From Colletes latitarsis (taxonomy: Eukaryota; Arthropoda; Insecta; Hymenoptera; Colletidae), in the NCBI RefSeq assembly GCF_051014445.1, contig NC_135146.1:3410001-3474000 (forward strand): a stretch of DNA of 64,000 nt, written 5' to 3'. Position numbers and translations under genes: made by a program. A model generated the notes under the pieces. The model did no database searches. It worked only from the letters and a program-made list of their open reading frames with translations, and was not told where the DNA came from. This document shows positions 11,570 through 23,000 of this stretch, piece by piece (position 1 is the stretch's first letter; every line of letters starts with the position of its first letter).

Positions 11570-13200
11570 GTAATGTAGAACCACTCTGAAGCAGTGAGTT
11601 AAACCTGAATTCAATCTATATTTTAGTGGATAACACCGGTTAGGTCAGGCTAAGGTCAGGTATTTGCCATCATCTGGCTCATACTTTCGCATTTTTCGCA
11701 TACTTTTTGGCCAGATCCTAGCATTTTCTGGTTTGGATCACGTAGTAATGTGGTTCCACACTGCAATAGTGAGTTAAACTTGGATACAATCTATATTTTA
11801 GAGGATAACACCGGTTAGGTCAGGCTAAGGTCTGGTATTTGCCATCATCTGCCACATACTTTCGCATTTTTCGCATACTTATTGGCCAGGTTGCGGGTGT
11901 TTTTCTGGTTTGGATCACGAAGTAAAGTGTTTCCACACTGCATCAGTGAGTTAATCCTGGATTCAATCTATATTTTAGAGGATAACACCGGTTAGGACAG
12001 GGTTAGGTCACGTATTTGCCATCGTCTGCCACATACTTTCGCATTTTTCGCATACTTATTGGCCAGGTTGCGGGTGTTTTTCTGGTTTGGATCACGAAGT
12101 AATGTGTTTCCACACTGCATCAGTGAGTTAATCCTGGACTCGATCTATATATCAGAGGGTAACACCGGTTACGTTTGTGTTAGGTCTGGTATTTGCCATC
12201 ATCTGGCACATACTTTCGCATTTTTCGCATACTTGTTGGCCAGATCCTGGGCGTTTTCTGGTTTGGATCACGCAGTAATGTGGTACCACACTGAAACAGT
12301 GAGTTTATCTTAGATTCAATCTATATTTTAGAGGATAACACCGGTTAGGTCAGGGTTAGGTCTGGTATTTGCCATCATCTGGCTCATACTTTCGCATTTT
12401 TCGCATACTTGTTGGCCAGATCCTGGGCGTTTTCTGGTTTGGATTACGTAGTAATGTGGTTCCTCACTGCAACACTGAGTTAAACCTAGATTCAATCTAT
12501 ATTTTAGAGGATAACACCGGTTAGGTCAGGCTAAGGTCAGGTATTTGCCATCATCTGGCTCATACTTTCGCATTTTTCGCATACTTGTTGGCCAGATCCT
12601 AGCATTTTCTGGTTTGGATCACGTAGTAATGTGGTTCCACACTGCAATAGTGAGTTAAACTTGGATTCAATCTATATTTTAGAGGATAACACCGGTTAGG
12701 TCAGGTTAAGGTCACGTATTTGCCATCATCTGCCTCATACTTTCGCATTTTTCGCATACTTGTTGGCCAGATCCTAGCATTTTCTGGTTTGGATCACGTA
12801 GTAATGTGGTTCCACACTGCAACAGTGAGTTAAACCTGGATTCAATCTATATTTTAGAGGATAACACCGGTTAGGACAGGGTTAGGTCACGTATTTGCCA
12901 TCGTCTGCCACATACTTTCGCATTTTTCGCATACTTATTGGCCAGGTTGCGGGTGTTTTTCTGGTTTGGATCACGTAGTAATGTGGCACCACACTGCAAC
13001 AGTGAGTTAAACCTGGATTGAATCTATATTTTAGAGGATAACACCGGTTAGGTCAGGGTTAGGTCTGGTATTTGCCATCATCTGGCACATACTTTCGCAT
13101 ATTTTGCATACTGGTTGGCCAGATCCTGGGCGTTTTCTGGTTTGGATCACGTTGTAATGTGGCACCACACTGACAGTGAGTTAAACCTGGATTCAATCTG
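11570..13200 (+). repeat. Sub-block shared by A1, A2 and the 28.8-30.8 kb region
   Basis: Positions from about 11570 match about 28792 onward at offset 17222 bp, rising to 17398 bp after one extra monomer near 29.87 kb. Landmarks are TAGTGGATAAC, TACTTTTTGG, two units with GCGGGTGTTTTTC, ACCGGTTACGTTTG and a unit with TTCCTCACTGCAACACTGAG. The unit at about 12150-12190 is an exception to the G-tract rule, having lost a tract (GGTTACGTTTGTG). Confidence 0.85.
12279..12301. other. Paired dyad symmetries (example of best form)
   Basis: Two inverted repeats abut here and overlap by 2 bp: the perfect 12-bp palindrome TGTGGTACCACA at 12279-12290 and CACTG-AAA-CAGTG at 12289-12301 (5-bp arms, 3-base loop). 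The same pair is at 1890-1912. Across the array the first dyad occurs as TGTGG-TA/CA/TT-CCACA, with arms kept and centre varying. The second occurs with centre AAA, CAA or CAT, or as CACT-CAAAC-AGTG. Some subfamilies have lost the second dyad (the CACTGCCACATGAG and CACTGCAACACTGAG forms). Possible roles are hairpin extrusion or binding of a dimeric protein; neither is demonstrated. Confidence 0.8.
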
Positions 13201-13497
13201 TATTTTAGAGGATAAAACCGGCTAGGTCAGGGTTAGGTCTGGTATTTGCCATCATCTGGCTCATAGTTTCGCATTTTTCGCATACTTATTGGCCAGATCC
13301 TGGGGGTTTTCTGGTTTGGATCACGTAGTAATGTGGTTCCACACTGCAGCAGTGAGTTAAACCTGGATTCAATCTATATTTTAGAGGATAACACCGGTTA
13401 GGTCAGGTTTAGGTCTGGTATTTGCCATCATCTGGCTGATACTTTCGCATTTTTCACCCACTTGTTGGCCAGATCCAGGGCTTTTTCTGGATTGGAT

Positions 13498-13503
13498 CAC
13501 GTG
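13498..13503. other. CACGTG E-box specific to one monomer class
   Basis: The class with TTCACCCACTTG and GATCCAGGGC reads GGATCACGTGGTAATG, where most monomers read GGATCACGTAGTAATG; the single A to G change creates the palindrome CACGTG. Other cases are near 23167, 23341, 28788, 31248, 32830, 36348, 37403, 52847 and 56716. Binding by a bHLH factor is only a possibility. Confidence 0.6.
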
Positions 13504-14819
13504 GTAATGTAGAACCACTCTGAAGCAGTGAGTTAAACCTGAATTCAATCTATATTTTAGTGGATAACACCGGTTAGGTCAGGCTAAGGTCATGTATTTG
13601 CCATCATCTGCCACATACTTTCGCATTTTTCGCATACTTATTGGCCAGGTTGCGGGTGTTTTTCTGGTTTGGATCACGCAGTAATGTGGTACCACACTGA
13701 AACAGTGAGTTTATCTTAGATTCAATCTATATTTTAGAGGATAACACCGGTTAGGTCAGGGTTAGGTCTGGTATTTGCCATCATCTGGCTCATACTTTCG
13801 CATTTTTCGCATACTTGTTGGCCAGATCCTGGGCGGTTTCTGGTTTGGATCACGTAGTAATGTGGTTCCTCACTGCAACACTGAGTTAAACCTGGATTCA
13901 ATCTATATTTTAGAGGATAACACCGGTCAGGTTAGGCTAAGGTCAGGTATTTGCCATCATCTGACTCATACTTTCGCATTTTTCGCATACTTGTTGGCCA
14001 GATCCTAGCATTATCTGGTTTGGATCACGTAGTAATGTGATTCCACACTGCAATAGTGAGTTAAACCTGGATTCAATCTATATTTTAGAGGATAACACCG
14101 GTTAGGTCAGGGTTAGGTCTGGTATTTGCCATCATCTGGCTCATACTTTCGCATTTTTCATAGACTTGTTGGCCAGATCCTGGGCGTTTTCTGGTTTGGA
14201 TCACATAGTAATGTGGCACCACACTCAAACAGTGAGTTAAACCTGGATTCAATCTATATTTCAGAGGATAACACCGGTTAGGTCAGGGTTAGGTCTGGTA
14301 TTTGCCATCATCTGGCTCATACTTTCGCATTTTTCATATACTTGTTGGCCAGATCCTGGGCGTTTTCTGGTTTGGATCACGTAGTAATGTGGCACCACAC
14401 TGCAACAGTGAGTTAAACCTGGATTCAATCTATATTTCAGAGGATAACACCGGTTAGGTCAGGGTTAGGTCTGGTATTTTCCATCATCTGGCCCATACTA
14501 TCGCATTTTTCGCATACTTGTTGGTCAGATCCTGGGCGTTTTCTGGATTGCGTCATGTAGTAATGTGGTACAACACCGCAACAGTGAGTTAAACCTGGAT
14601 TCAATATATATTTTAGAGGATATCACCGGTTAGGTTTGGGTTAGGTCTGGTATTTGCCATCATCTGGCTCATACTTTTGCATTTTTCGCATACTTGTTGG
14701 CCAGATCATGGGCGTTTTCTGGTTTGGATCACGTAGTAATGTGGCACCACACTGCAACAGTGAGTTAAACCTGGATTGAATCTACATTTTAGAGGATAAC
14801 ACCGGTTAGGTCAGGGTTA

Positions 14820-17454
14820 GGTCTGGTATTTGCCATCATCTGGCTCATACTTTCGCATTTTTCGCATACTTGTTGGCCAGATCCTGGGCGTTTTCTGGTT
14901 TGGATCACGTTGTAATGTGGCACCACACAGCCACATGAGTTAAACCTGGATTCAATCTATACTTTAGAGGATATCACCGGTTAGGTTTGGGTTAGGTCTG
15001 GTATTTGCCATCATCTGGCTCATACTTTCGCATTTTTCGCATACTTGTTGGCCAGATCATGGGCGTTTTCTGGTTTGGATCACGTAGTAATGTGGCACCA
15101 CACTGCAACAGTGAGTTAAACCTGGATTGAATCTATATTTTAGAGGATAACACCGGTTAGGTCAGGATAAGGTCTGGTATTTGCCATCATCTGGCCCATA
15201 CTTTCGCATTTTTCGCATACTTGTTGGACAGATCCGGGGCATTTCCGGTTTGGATCACGAAGTAATGTGGTACCACACTGCCACATGAGTTAAACCTGAA
15301 TTCAATCTATATTTTAGAGGATAACACCGGTTAGGTCAGGGTTAGGTTTGGTATTCGTCATCACCTGGCTCATGCTTTGGCATTTTTCGCATACTTGATG
15401 GCCGGAGCCTGGGCGTTTTCTGGTTTGGATCACGTAGTAATGTGGCACCACACTGCAACAGTGAGTTAAACCTGGATTGAATCTATATTTTAGAGGATAA
15501 CACCGGTTAGGTCAGGCTAAGGTCAGGTATTTGCCATCATCTGGCTCATGCTTTGGCATTTTTCGCATACTTGTTGGTCAGAACCTGGGCGTTTTCTGGT
15601 TTGGATCACGTAGTAATATGGTACCACACTGAAACAGTGAGTTTATTTGGATTGAATCTATAGTTTAGAGGATAACACCGGTTAGGTCAGGGTAAGGTCT
15701 GGTATTTGCCATCATCTGGCCCATACTTTCGCATTTTTCGCATACTTGTTGGACAGATCCGGGGCATTTCCGGTTTGGATCACGAAGTAATGTGGTACCA
15801 CACTGCCACATGAGTTAAACCTGAATTCAATCTATATTTTAGAGGATAAAACCGGCTAGGTCAGGGTTAGGTCTGGTATTTGCCATCATCTGGCTCATAG
15901 TTTCGCATTTTTCGCATACTTATTGGCCAGATCCTGGGGGTTTTCTGGTTTGGATCACGTAGTAATGTGGTTCCACACCGCAGCAGTGAGTTAAACCTGG
16001 ATTCAATCTATATTTTAGAGGATAACACCGGTTAGGTCAGGGTTAGGTTTGGTATTCGCCATCACCTGGCTCATGCTTTGGCATTTTTCGCATACTTGAT
16101 GGCCTGAGCCTGGGCGTTTTCTGGTTTGGAACACGTAGTAAAATGGTACCACACTGAAACAGTGAGTTAAACTTGGATACAATCTATATTTTAGAGGATA
16201 ACACCGGTTAGGTCAGGCTAAGGTCAGGTATTTGCCATCATCTGCCACATACTTTCGCATTTTTCGCACACTTATTGGCCAGGTTGCGGGTGTTTTTCTG
16301 GTTTGGATCACGAAGTAATGTGTTTCCACACTGCATCAGTGAGTTAATCCTGGATTCAATCTATATTTTAGAGGATAACACCGGTTAGGACAGGGTTAGG
16401 TCTGGTATTTGCCATCGTCTGCCACATTCTTTCGCATTTTTCGCATATTTGATGGCCAGATCCTGGGCGTTTTCTGGTTTGGAACACGTAGTAAAGTGGT
16501 ACCACACTGAAACAGTGAGTTAAACCTGGAGTCAATCTATATATTAGAGGGTAACACTGGTTAGGTTTGGGTTAGGTCTGGTATTTGCCATCATCTGGCT
16601 CATACTTTCGCATTTTTCGCATACTTGTTGGCCAGATCCTGGGCGTTTTCTGGTTTGGAGCACGTAGTAATGTAGAACCATTCTGAAACAGTGAGTTAAA
16701 CCTGGATTAAATCTATATTTTAGAGGATAACACCGGTTAGGTCAGGGTTAGGTCTGGTATTTACCATAATCTGGCCCATACTTTCGCATTTTTCGCATAC
16801 TTGTTGGTCAGATCCTGGGCGTTTTCTGGTTTGGGTCATGTAGTAATGTGGTACATCACTGCAGCAGTGAGCTAAACCTGGATTCAATCTATATTTTAGA
16901 GGATATCACCGGTTAGGTTTGGGTTAGGTCTGGTATTTGCCATCATCTGGCTCATACTTTCGCATTTTTCGCATACTTGTTGGTCAGATCCTGGGCGTTT
17001 TCCAGTTTGGGTCATGTAGTAATGTGGTACATCACTGCAGCAGTGAGCTAAACCTGGATTCAATCTATATTTTAGAGGATATCACCGGTTAGGTTTGGGT
17101 TAGGTCTGGTATTTGCCATCATCTGGCTCATACTTTCGCATTTTTCGCATACTTGTTGGCCAGATCCTGGGCGTTTTCTGGTTTGGATCACGTAGTAATG
17201 TAGAACCACTCTGAAACAGTGAGTTAAACCTGGATTAAATCTATATTTTAGAGGATAACACCGGTTAGGTCAGGGTTAGGTCTGGTATTTACCATAATCT
17301 GGCAAATACTTTCGCATTTTTCGCATACTTGTTGGTCAGATCCTGGGCGTTTTCTGGTTTCGGTCATGTAGTAATGTGGTACATCACTGCAACAGTGAGC
17401 TAAACCTGGATTCAATCTATATTTTAGAGGATATCACCGGTTAGGTTTGGGTTA
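14820..17454 (+). repeat. 15-monomer HOR, copy 1 (2635 bp)
   Basis: Positions 14820-17497 match 17455-20132 at a constant offset of 2635 bp (15 monomers, several shortened by 1 bp). The unit contains the AAAACCGGCTAGG monomer (15837), monomers with GATCCGGGGCATTTCC, a GGTTTGGTATTCG monomer and, at its right end, the GGAGCACG and TACCATAATC run. Few differences from copy 2 were seen. Confidence 0.94.
15837..16012 (+). repeat. Marker monomer class AAAACCGGCTAGG (example)
   Basis: This subfamily has GATAAAACCGGCTAGG, CATAGTTTCGC, TACTTATTGG and CCTGGGGGTTTTC. I count twelve members, starting at 13203, 15837, 18472, 22870, 25152, 28315, 30777, 32535, 36053, 37108, 52551 and 56420. They lie at the start of most larger repeat units, so they are convenient phase markers. 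They are absent from 1-13.2 kb, from 37.3-52.5 kb and after 56.6 kb. Confidence 0.88.
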
Positions 17455-20089
17455 GGTCTGGTATTTGCCATCATCTGGCTCATACTTTCGCATTTTTCGC
17501 ATACTTGTTGGCCAGATCCTGGGCGTTTTCTGGTTTGGATCACGTTGTAATGTGGCACCACACAGCCACATGAGTTAAACCTGGATTCAATCTATACTTT
17601 AGAGGATATCACCGGTTAGGTTTGGGTTAGGTCTGGTATTTGCCATCATCTGGCTCATACTTTCGCATTTTTCGCATACTTGTTGGCCAGATCATGGGCG
17701 TTTTCTGGTTTGGATCACGTAGTAATGTGGCACCACACTGCAACAGTGAGTTAAACCTGGATTGAATCTATATTTTAGAGGATAACACCGGTTAGGTCAG
17801 GATAAGGTCTGGTATTTGCCATCATCTGGCCCATACTTTCGCATTTTTCGCATACTTGTTGGACAGATCCGGGGCATTTCCGGTTTGGATCACGAAGTAA
17901 TGTGGTACCACACTGCCACATGAGTTAAACCTGAATTCAATCTATATTTTAGAGGATAACACCGGTTAGGTCAGGGTTAGGTTTGGTATTCGTCATCACC
18001 TGGCTCATGCTTTGGCATTTTTCGCATACTTGATGGCCGGAGCCTGGGCGTTTTCTGGTTTGGATCACGTAGTAATGTGGCACCACACTGCAACAGTGAG
18101 TTAAACCTGGATTGAATCTATATTTTAGAGGATAACACCGGTTAGGTCAGGCTAAGGTCAGGTATTTGCCATCATCTGGCTCATGCTTTGGCATTTTTCG
18201 CATACTTGTTGGTCAGAACCTGGGCGTTTTCTGGTTTGGATCACGTAGTAATATGGTACCACACTGAAACAGTGAGTTTATTTGGATTGAATCTATAGTT
18301 TAGAGGATAACACCGGTTAGGTCAGGGTAAGGTCTGGTATTTGCCATCATCTGGCCCATACTTTCGCATTTTTCGCATACTTGTTGGACAGATCCGGGGC
18401 ATTTCCGGTTTGGATCACGAAGTAATGTGGTACCACACTGCCACATGAGTTAAACCTGAATTCAATCTATATTTTAGAGGATAAAACCGGCTAGGTCAGG
18501 GTTAGGTCTGGTATTTGCCATCATCTGGCTCATAGTTTCGCATTTTTCGCATACTTATTGGCCAGATCCTGGGGGTTTTCTGGTTTGGATCACGTAGTAA
18601 TGTGGTTCCACACCGCAGCAGTGAGTTAAACCTGGATTCAATCTATATTTTAGAGGATAACACCGGTTAGGTCAGGGTTAGGTTTGGTATTCGCCATCAC
18701 CTGGCTCATGCTTTGGCATTTTTCGCATACTTGATGGCCTGAGCCTGGGCGTTTTCTGGTTTGGAACACGTAGTAAAATGGCACCACACTGAAACAGTGA
18801 GTTAAACTTGGATACAATCTATATTTTAGAGGATAACACCGGTTAGGTCAGGCTAAGGTCAGGTATTTGCCATCATCTGCCACATACTTTCGCATTTTTC
18901 GCACACTTATTGGCCAGGTTGCGGGTGTTTTTCTGGTTTGGATCACGAAGTAATGTGTTTCCACACTGCATCAGTGAGTTAATCCTGGATTCAATCTATA
19001 TTTTAGAGGATAACACCGGTTAGGACAGGGTTAGGTCTGGTATTTGCCATCGTCTGCCACATTCTTTCGCATTTTTCGCATATTTGATGGCCAGATCCTG
19101 GGCGTTTTCTGGTTTGGAACACGTAGTAAAGTGGTACCACACTGAAACAGTGAGTTAAACCTGGAGTCAATCTATATATTAGAGGGTAACACTGGTTAGG
19201 TTTGGGTTAGGTCTGGTATTTGCCATCATCTGGCTCATACTTTCGCATTTTTCGCATACTTGTTGGCCAGATCCTGGGCGTTTTCTGGTTTGGAGCACGT
19301 AGTAATGTAGAACCATTCTGAAACAGTGAGTTAAACCTGGATTAAATCTATATTTTAGAGGATAACACCGGTTAGGTCAGGGTTAGGTCTGGTATTTACC
19401 ATAATCTGGCCCATACTTTCGCATTTTTCGCATACTTGTTGGTCAGATCCTGGGCGTTTTCTGGTTTGGGTCATGTAGTAATGTGGTACATCACTGCAGC
19501 AGTGAGCTAAACCTGGATTCAATCTATATTTTAGAGGATATCACCGGTTAGGTTTGGGTTAGGTCTGGTATTTGCCATCATCTGGCTCATACTTTCGCAT
19601 TTTTCGCATACTGGTTGGTCAGATCCTGGGCGTTTTCCAGTTTGGGTCATGTAGTAATGTGGTACATCACTGCAGCAGTGAGCTAAACCTGGATTCAATC
19701 TATATTTTAGAGGATATCACCGGTTAGGTTTGGGTTAGGTCTGGTATTTGCCATCATCTGGCTCATACTTTCGCATTTTTCGCATACTTGTTGGCCAGAT
19801 CCTGGGCGTTTTCTGGTTTGGATCACGTAGTAATGTAGAACCACTCTGAAACAGTGAGTTAAACCTGGATTAAATCTATATTTTAGAGGATAACACCGGT
19901 TAGGTCAGGGTTAGGTCTGGTATTTACCATAATCTGGCAAATACTTTCGCATTTTTCGCATACTTGTTGGTCAGATCCTGGGCGTTTTCTGGTTTCGGTC
20001 ATGTAGTAATGTGGTACATCACTGCAACAGTGAGCTAAACCTGGATTCAATCTATATTTTAGAGGATATCACCGGTTAGGTTTGGGTTA
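17455..20089 (+). repeat. 15-monomer HOR, copy 2 (2635 bp)
   Basis: Near-perfect copy of 14820-17454. By eye the clear differences are AAAATGGTACC (about 16140) to AAAATGGCACC (about 18775), and CATACTTG to CATACTGG at about 19608. This is one of the cleanest and probably youngest duplications in the window. It was inserted between the two macro-block A copies, so it post-dates at least part of that arrangement or was carried along with it. Confidence 0.94.
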
Positions 20090-23000
20090 GGTCTGGTATT
20101 TGCCATCATCTGGCTCATACTTTCGCATTTTTCATATACTTGTTGGCCAGATCCTGGGCGTTTTCTGGATTGGATCACATAGTAATGTGGCACCACACTC
20201 AAACAGTGAGTTAAACCTGGATTCAATCTATATTTCAGAGGATAACACAGGTGAGGTTAGGGTTAGGTCTGGTATTTACCATAATCTGGCAAATACTTTC
20301 GCATTTTTCGCATACTTGTTGGTCAGATCCTGGGCGTTTTCTGGTTTCGGTCATGTAGTAATGTGGCGCCACACTCAAACAGTGAGTTAAACCTGGATTC
20401 AATCTATATTTCAGAGGATAACTCCGGTTAGATCAGGGTCAGGTCTGGTATTTGCCATCATCTGGCTCATGCTTTGGCATTTTTCATATACTTGTTGGCC
20501 AGATCCTGGGCGTTTTCTGGATTGGATCACATAGTAATGTGGCACCACACTCAAACAGTGAGTTAAACCTGGATTCAATCTATATTTCAGAGGATAACAC
20601 AGGTGAGGTTAGGGTTAGGTCTGGTATTTGCCATCATCTGGCTCATACTTTCGCATTTTTCATATACTTGTCGGCCAGATCCTGGGCGTTTTCTGGTTTG
20701 GATCACGGAGTAATGTGGCACCACACTGCAACAGTGAGTTAAACCTGGGTTCAATCTATATTTTAGAGGATAACACCGGTTAGGTCAGGGTTAGGTCTGG
20801 TATTTGCCATCATCTGGCTCATACTATCGCATTCTTCGCATACTTGTTGGTCAGATCCTGGGCGTTTTCTGGTTTGGGTCATGTAGTAATGTGGTACCAC
20901 ACTGCAACAGTGAGTTAAACCTGGATTCAACCTATATTTTAGAGGATATCACCGGTTAGGTTTGGGTTAGGTCTGGTATTTGCCATCATCTGGCGCATAC
21001 TTTCGCATTTTTCGCATACTTGTTGGCCAGATCCTGGGCGTTTTCTGGTTTGTGTCACGTAGTAATGTGGCACCACACTCAAACAGTGAGTTAAACCTGG
21101 ATTGAATCTATATTTTAGAGGATAACACCGGTTAGGTCAGGGTTAGGTCTGGTATTTGCCATCATCTGGCTCATACTTTCGCATTATTCGCATACTTGTT
21201 GGCCAGATCCTGGGCGTTTTCTGGATTGTGTCACGTAGTAATGTGGCACCACACTCAAACAGTGAGTTAAACCTGGATTCAATCTATATTTCAGAGGATA
21301 ACACCGGTTAGGTCAGGGTTAGGTCTGGTATTTGCCATCGTCTGCCTCATACTTTCGCATTTTTCGCATACTTGATGGCCAGATCCAGGGCGATTTCTGG
21401 TTTGGATCACGTAGTAATGTAGAACCACTCTGAAGCAGTGAGTTAAACCTGGATTAAATCTATATTTTAGAGGATAACACCGGTTAGGTCAGGGTTAGGT
21501 CTGGTATTTACCATCATCTGGCCCATACTTTCGCATTTTTCGCATACTTGTTAGTCAGATCCTGGGCGATTTCTGGTTTGGATCACGTAGTAATGTAGAA
21601 CCACTCTGAAGCAGTGAGTTAAACCTGAATTCAATCTATATTTTAGTGGATAACACCGGTTAGGTCAGGCTAAGGTCAGGTATTTGCCATCATCTGGCTC
21701 ATACTTTCGCATTTTTCGCATACTTTTTGGCCAGATCCTAGCATTTTCTGGTTTGGATCACGTAGTAATGTGGTTCCACACTGCAATAGTGAGTTAAACT
21801 TGGATACAATCTATATTTTAGAGGATAACACCGGTTAGGTCAGGCTAAGGTCTGGTATTTGCCATCATCTGCCACATACTTTCGCATTTTTCGCATACTT
21901 ATTGGCCAGGTTGCGGGTGTTTTTCTGGTTTGGATCACGAAGTAAAGTGTTTCCACACTGCATCAGTGAGTTAATCCTGGATTCAATCTATATTTTAGAG
22001 GATAACACCGGTTAGGTCAGGGTTAGGTCTGGTATTTGCCATCATCTGGCTCATACTTTCGCATTTTTCGCATACTTGTTGGCCAGATCCTGGGCGTTTT
22101 CTGGTTTGGATTACGTAGTAATGTGGTTCCTCACTGCAACACTGAGTTAAACCTAGATTCAATCTATATTTTAGAGGATAACACCGGTTAGGTCAGGCTA
22201 AGGTCAGGTATTTGCCATCATCTGGCTCATACTTTCGCATTTTTCGCATACTTGTTGGCCAGATCCTAGCATTTTCTGGTTTGGATCACGTAGTAATGTG
22301 GTTCCACACTGCAATAGTGAGTTAAACTTGGATTCAATCTATATTTTAGAGGATAACACCGGTTAGGTCAGGTTAAGGTCACGTATTTGCCATCATCTGC
22401 CTCATACTTTCGCATTTTTCGCATACTTGTTGGCCAGATCCTAGCATTTTCTGGTTTGGATCACGTAGTAATGTGGTTCCACACTGCAACAGTGAGTTAA
22501 ACCTGGATTCAATCTATATTTTAGAGGATAACACCGGTTAGGACAGGGTTAGGTCACGTATTTGCCATCGTCTGCCACATACTTTCGCATTTTTCGCATA
22601 CTTATTGGCCAGGTTGCGGGTGTTTTTCTGGTTTGGATCACGTAGTAATGTGGCACCACACTGCAACAGTGAGTTAAACCTGGATTGAATCTATATTTTA
22701 GAGGATAACACCGGTTAGGTCAGGGTTAGGTCTGGTATTTGCCATCATCTGGCACATACTTTCGCATATTTTGCATACTGGTTGGCCAGATCCTGGGCGT
22801 TTTCTGGTTTGGATCACGTTGTAATGTGGCACCACACTGACAGTGAGTTAAACCTGGATTCAATCTGTATTTTAGAGGATAAAACCGGCTAGGTCAGGGT
22901 TAGGTCTGGTATTTGCCATCATCTGGCTCATAGTTTCGCATTTTTCGCATACTTATTGGCCAGATCCTGGGGGTTTTCTGGTTTGGATCACGTAGTAATG

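Larger units (their letters stand above)
9360..16616 (+). repeat. Macro-block A, copy 1
   Basis: This 7.26 kb block matches 19204-25930. The offset begins at 9844 bp, becomes 10020 bp at about 10340, 9667 bp after about 12344 and 9315 bp after about 14100. Each step is one or two whole monomers. Copy 1 has 353 bp at 11992-12344 that are absent from copy 2. It contains the GGAGCACG monomer (9448), a run with TATTTACCATAATCTGGC, the TAGCATTTT class (175 bp), the GCGGGTGTTTTTC class (177 bp), the AAAACCGGCTAGG class and the GATCCGGGGCATTTCC class. Confidence 0.9.

Noticed and set aside
13425..13450. Hammerhead ribozyme core
   Set aside because: CTGATAC and, on the minus strand, CAGATGATGG resemble but do not match CTGATGA, and no matching GAAA-flanked helices were found.
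13600..13690. CENP-B box
   Set aside because: The 17-bp core needs TTCG and CGGG 7 bases apart with an A between them. The GCGGGTG class has TTCG and CGGG in one monomer but about 20 bases apart, and the TTCGCATTTTTCGCA segment lacks the A and the CGGG. No match was found on either strand.
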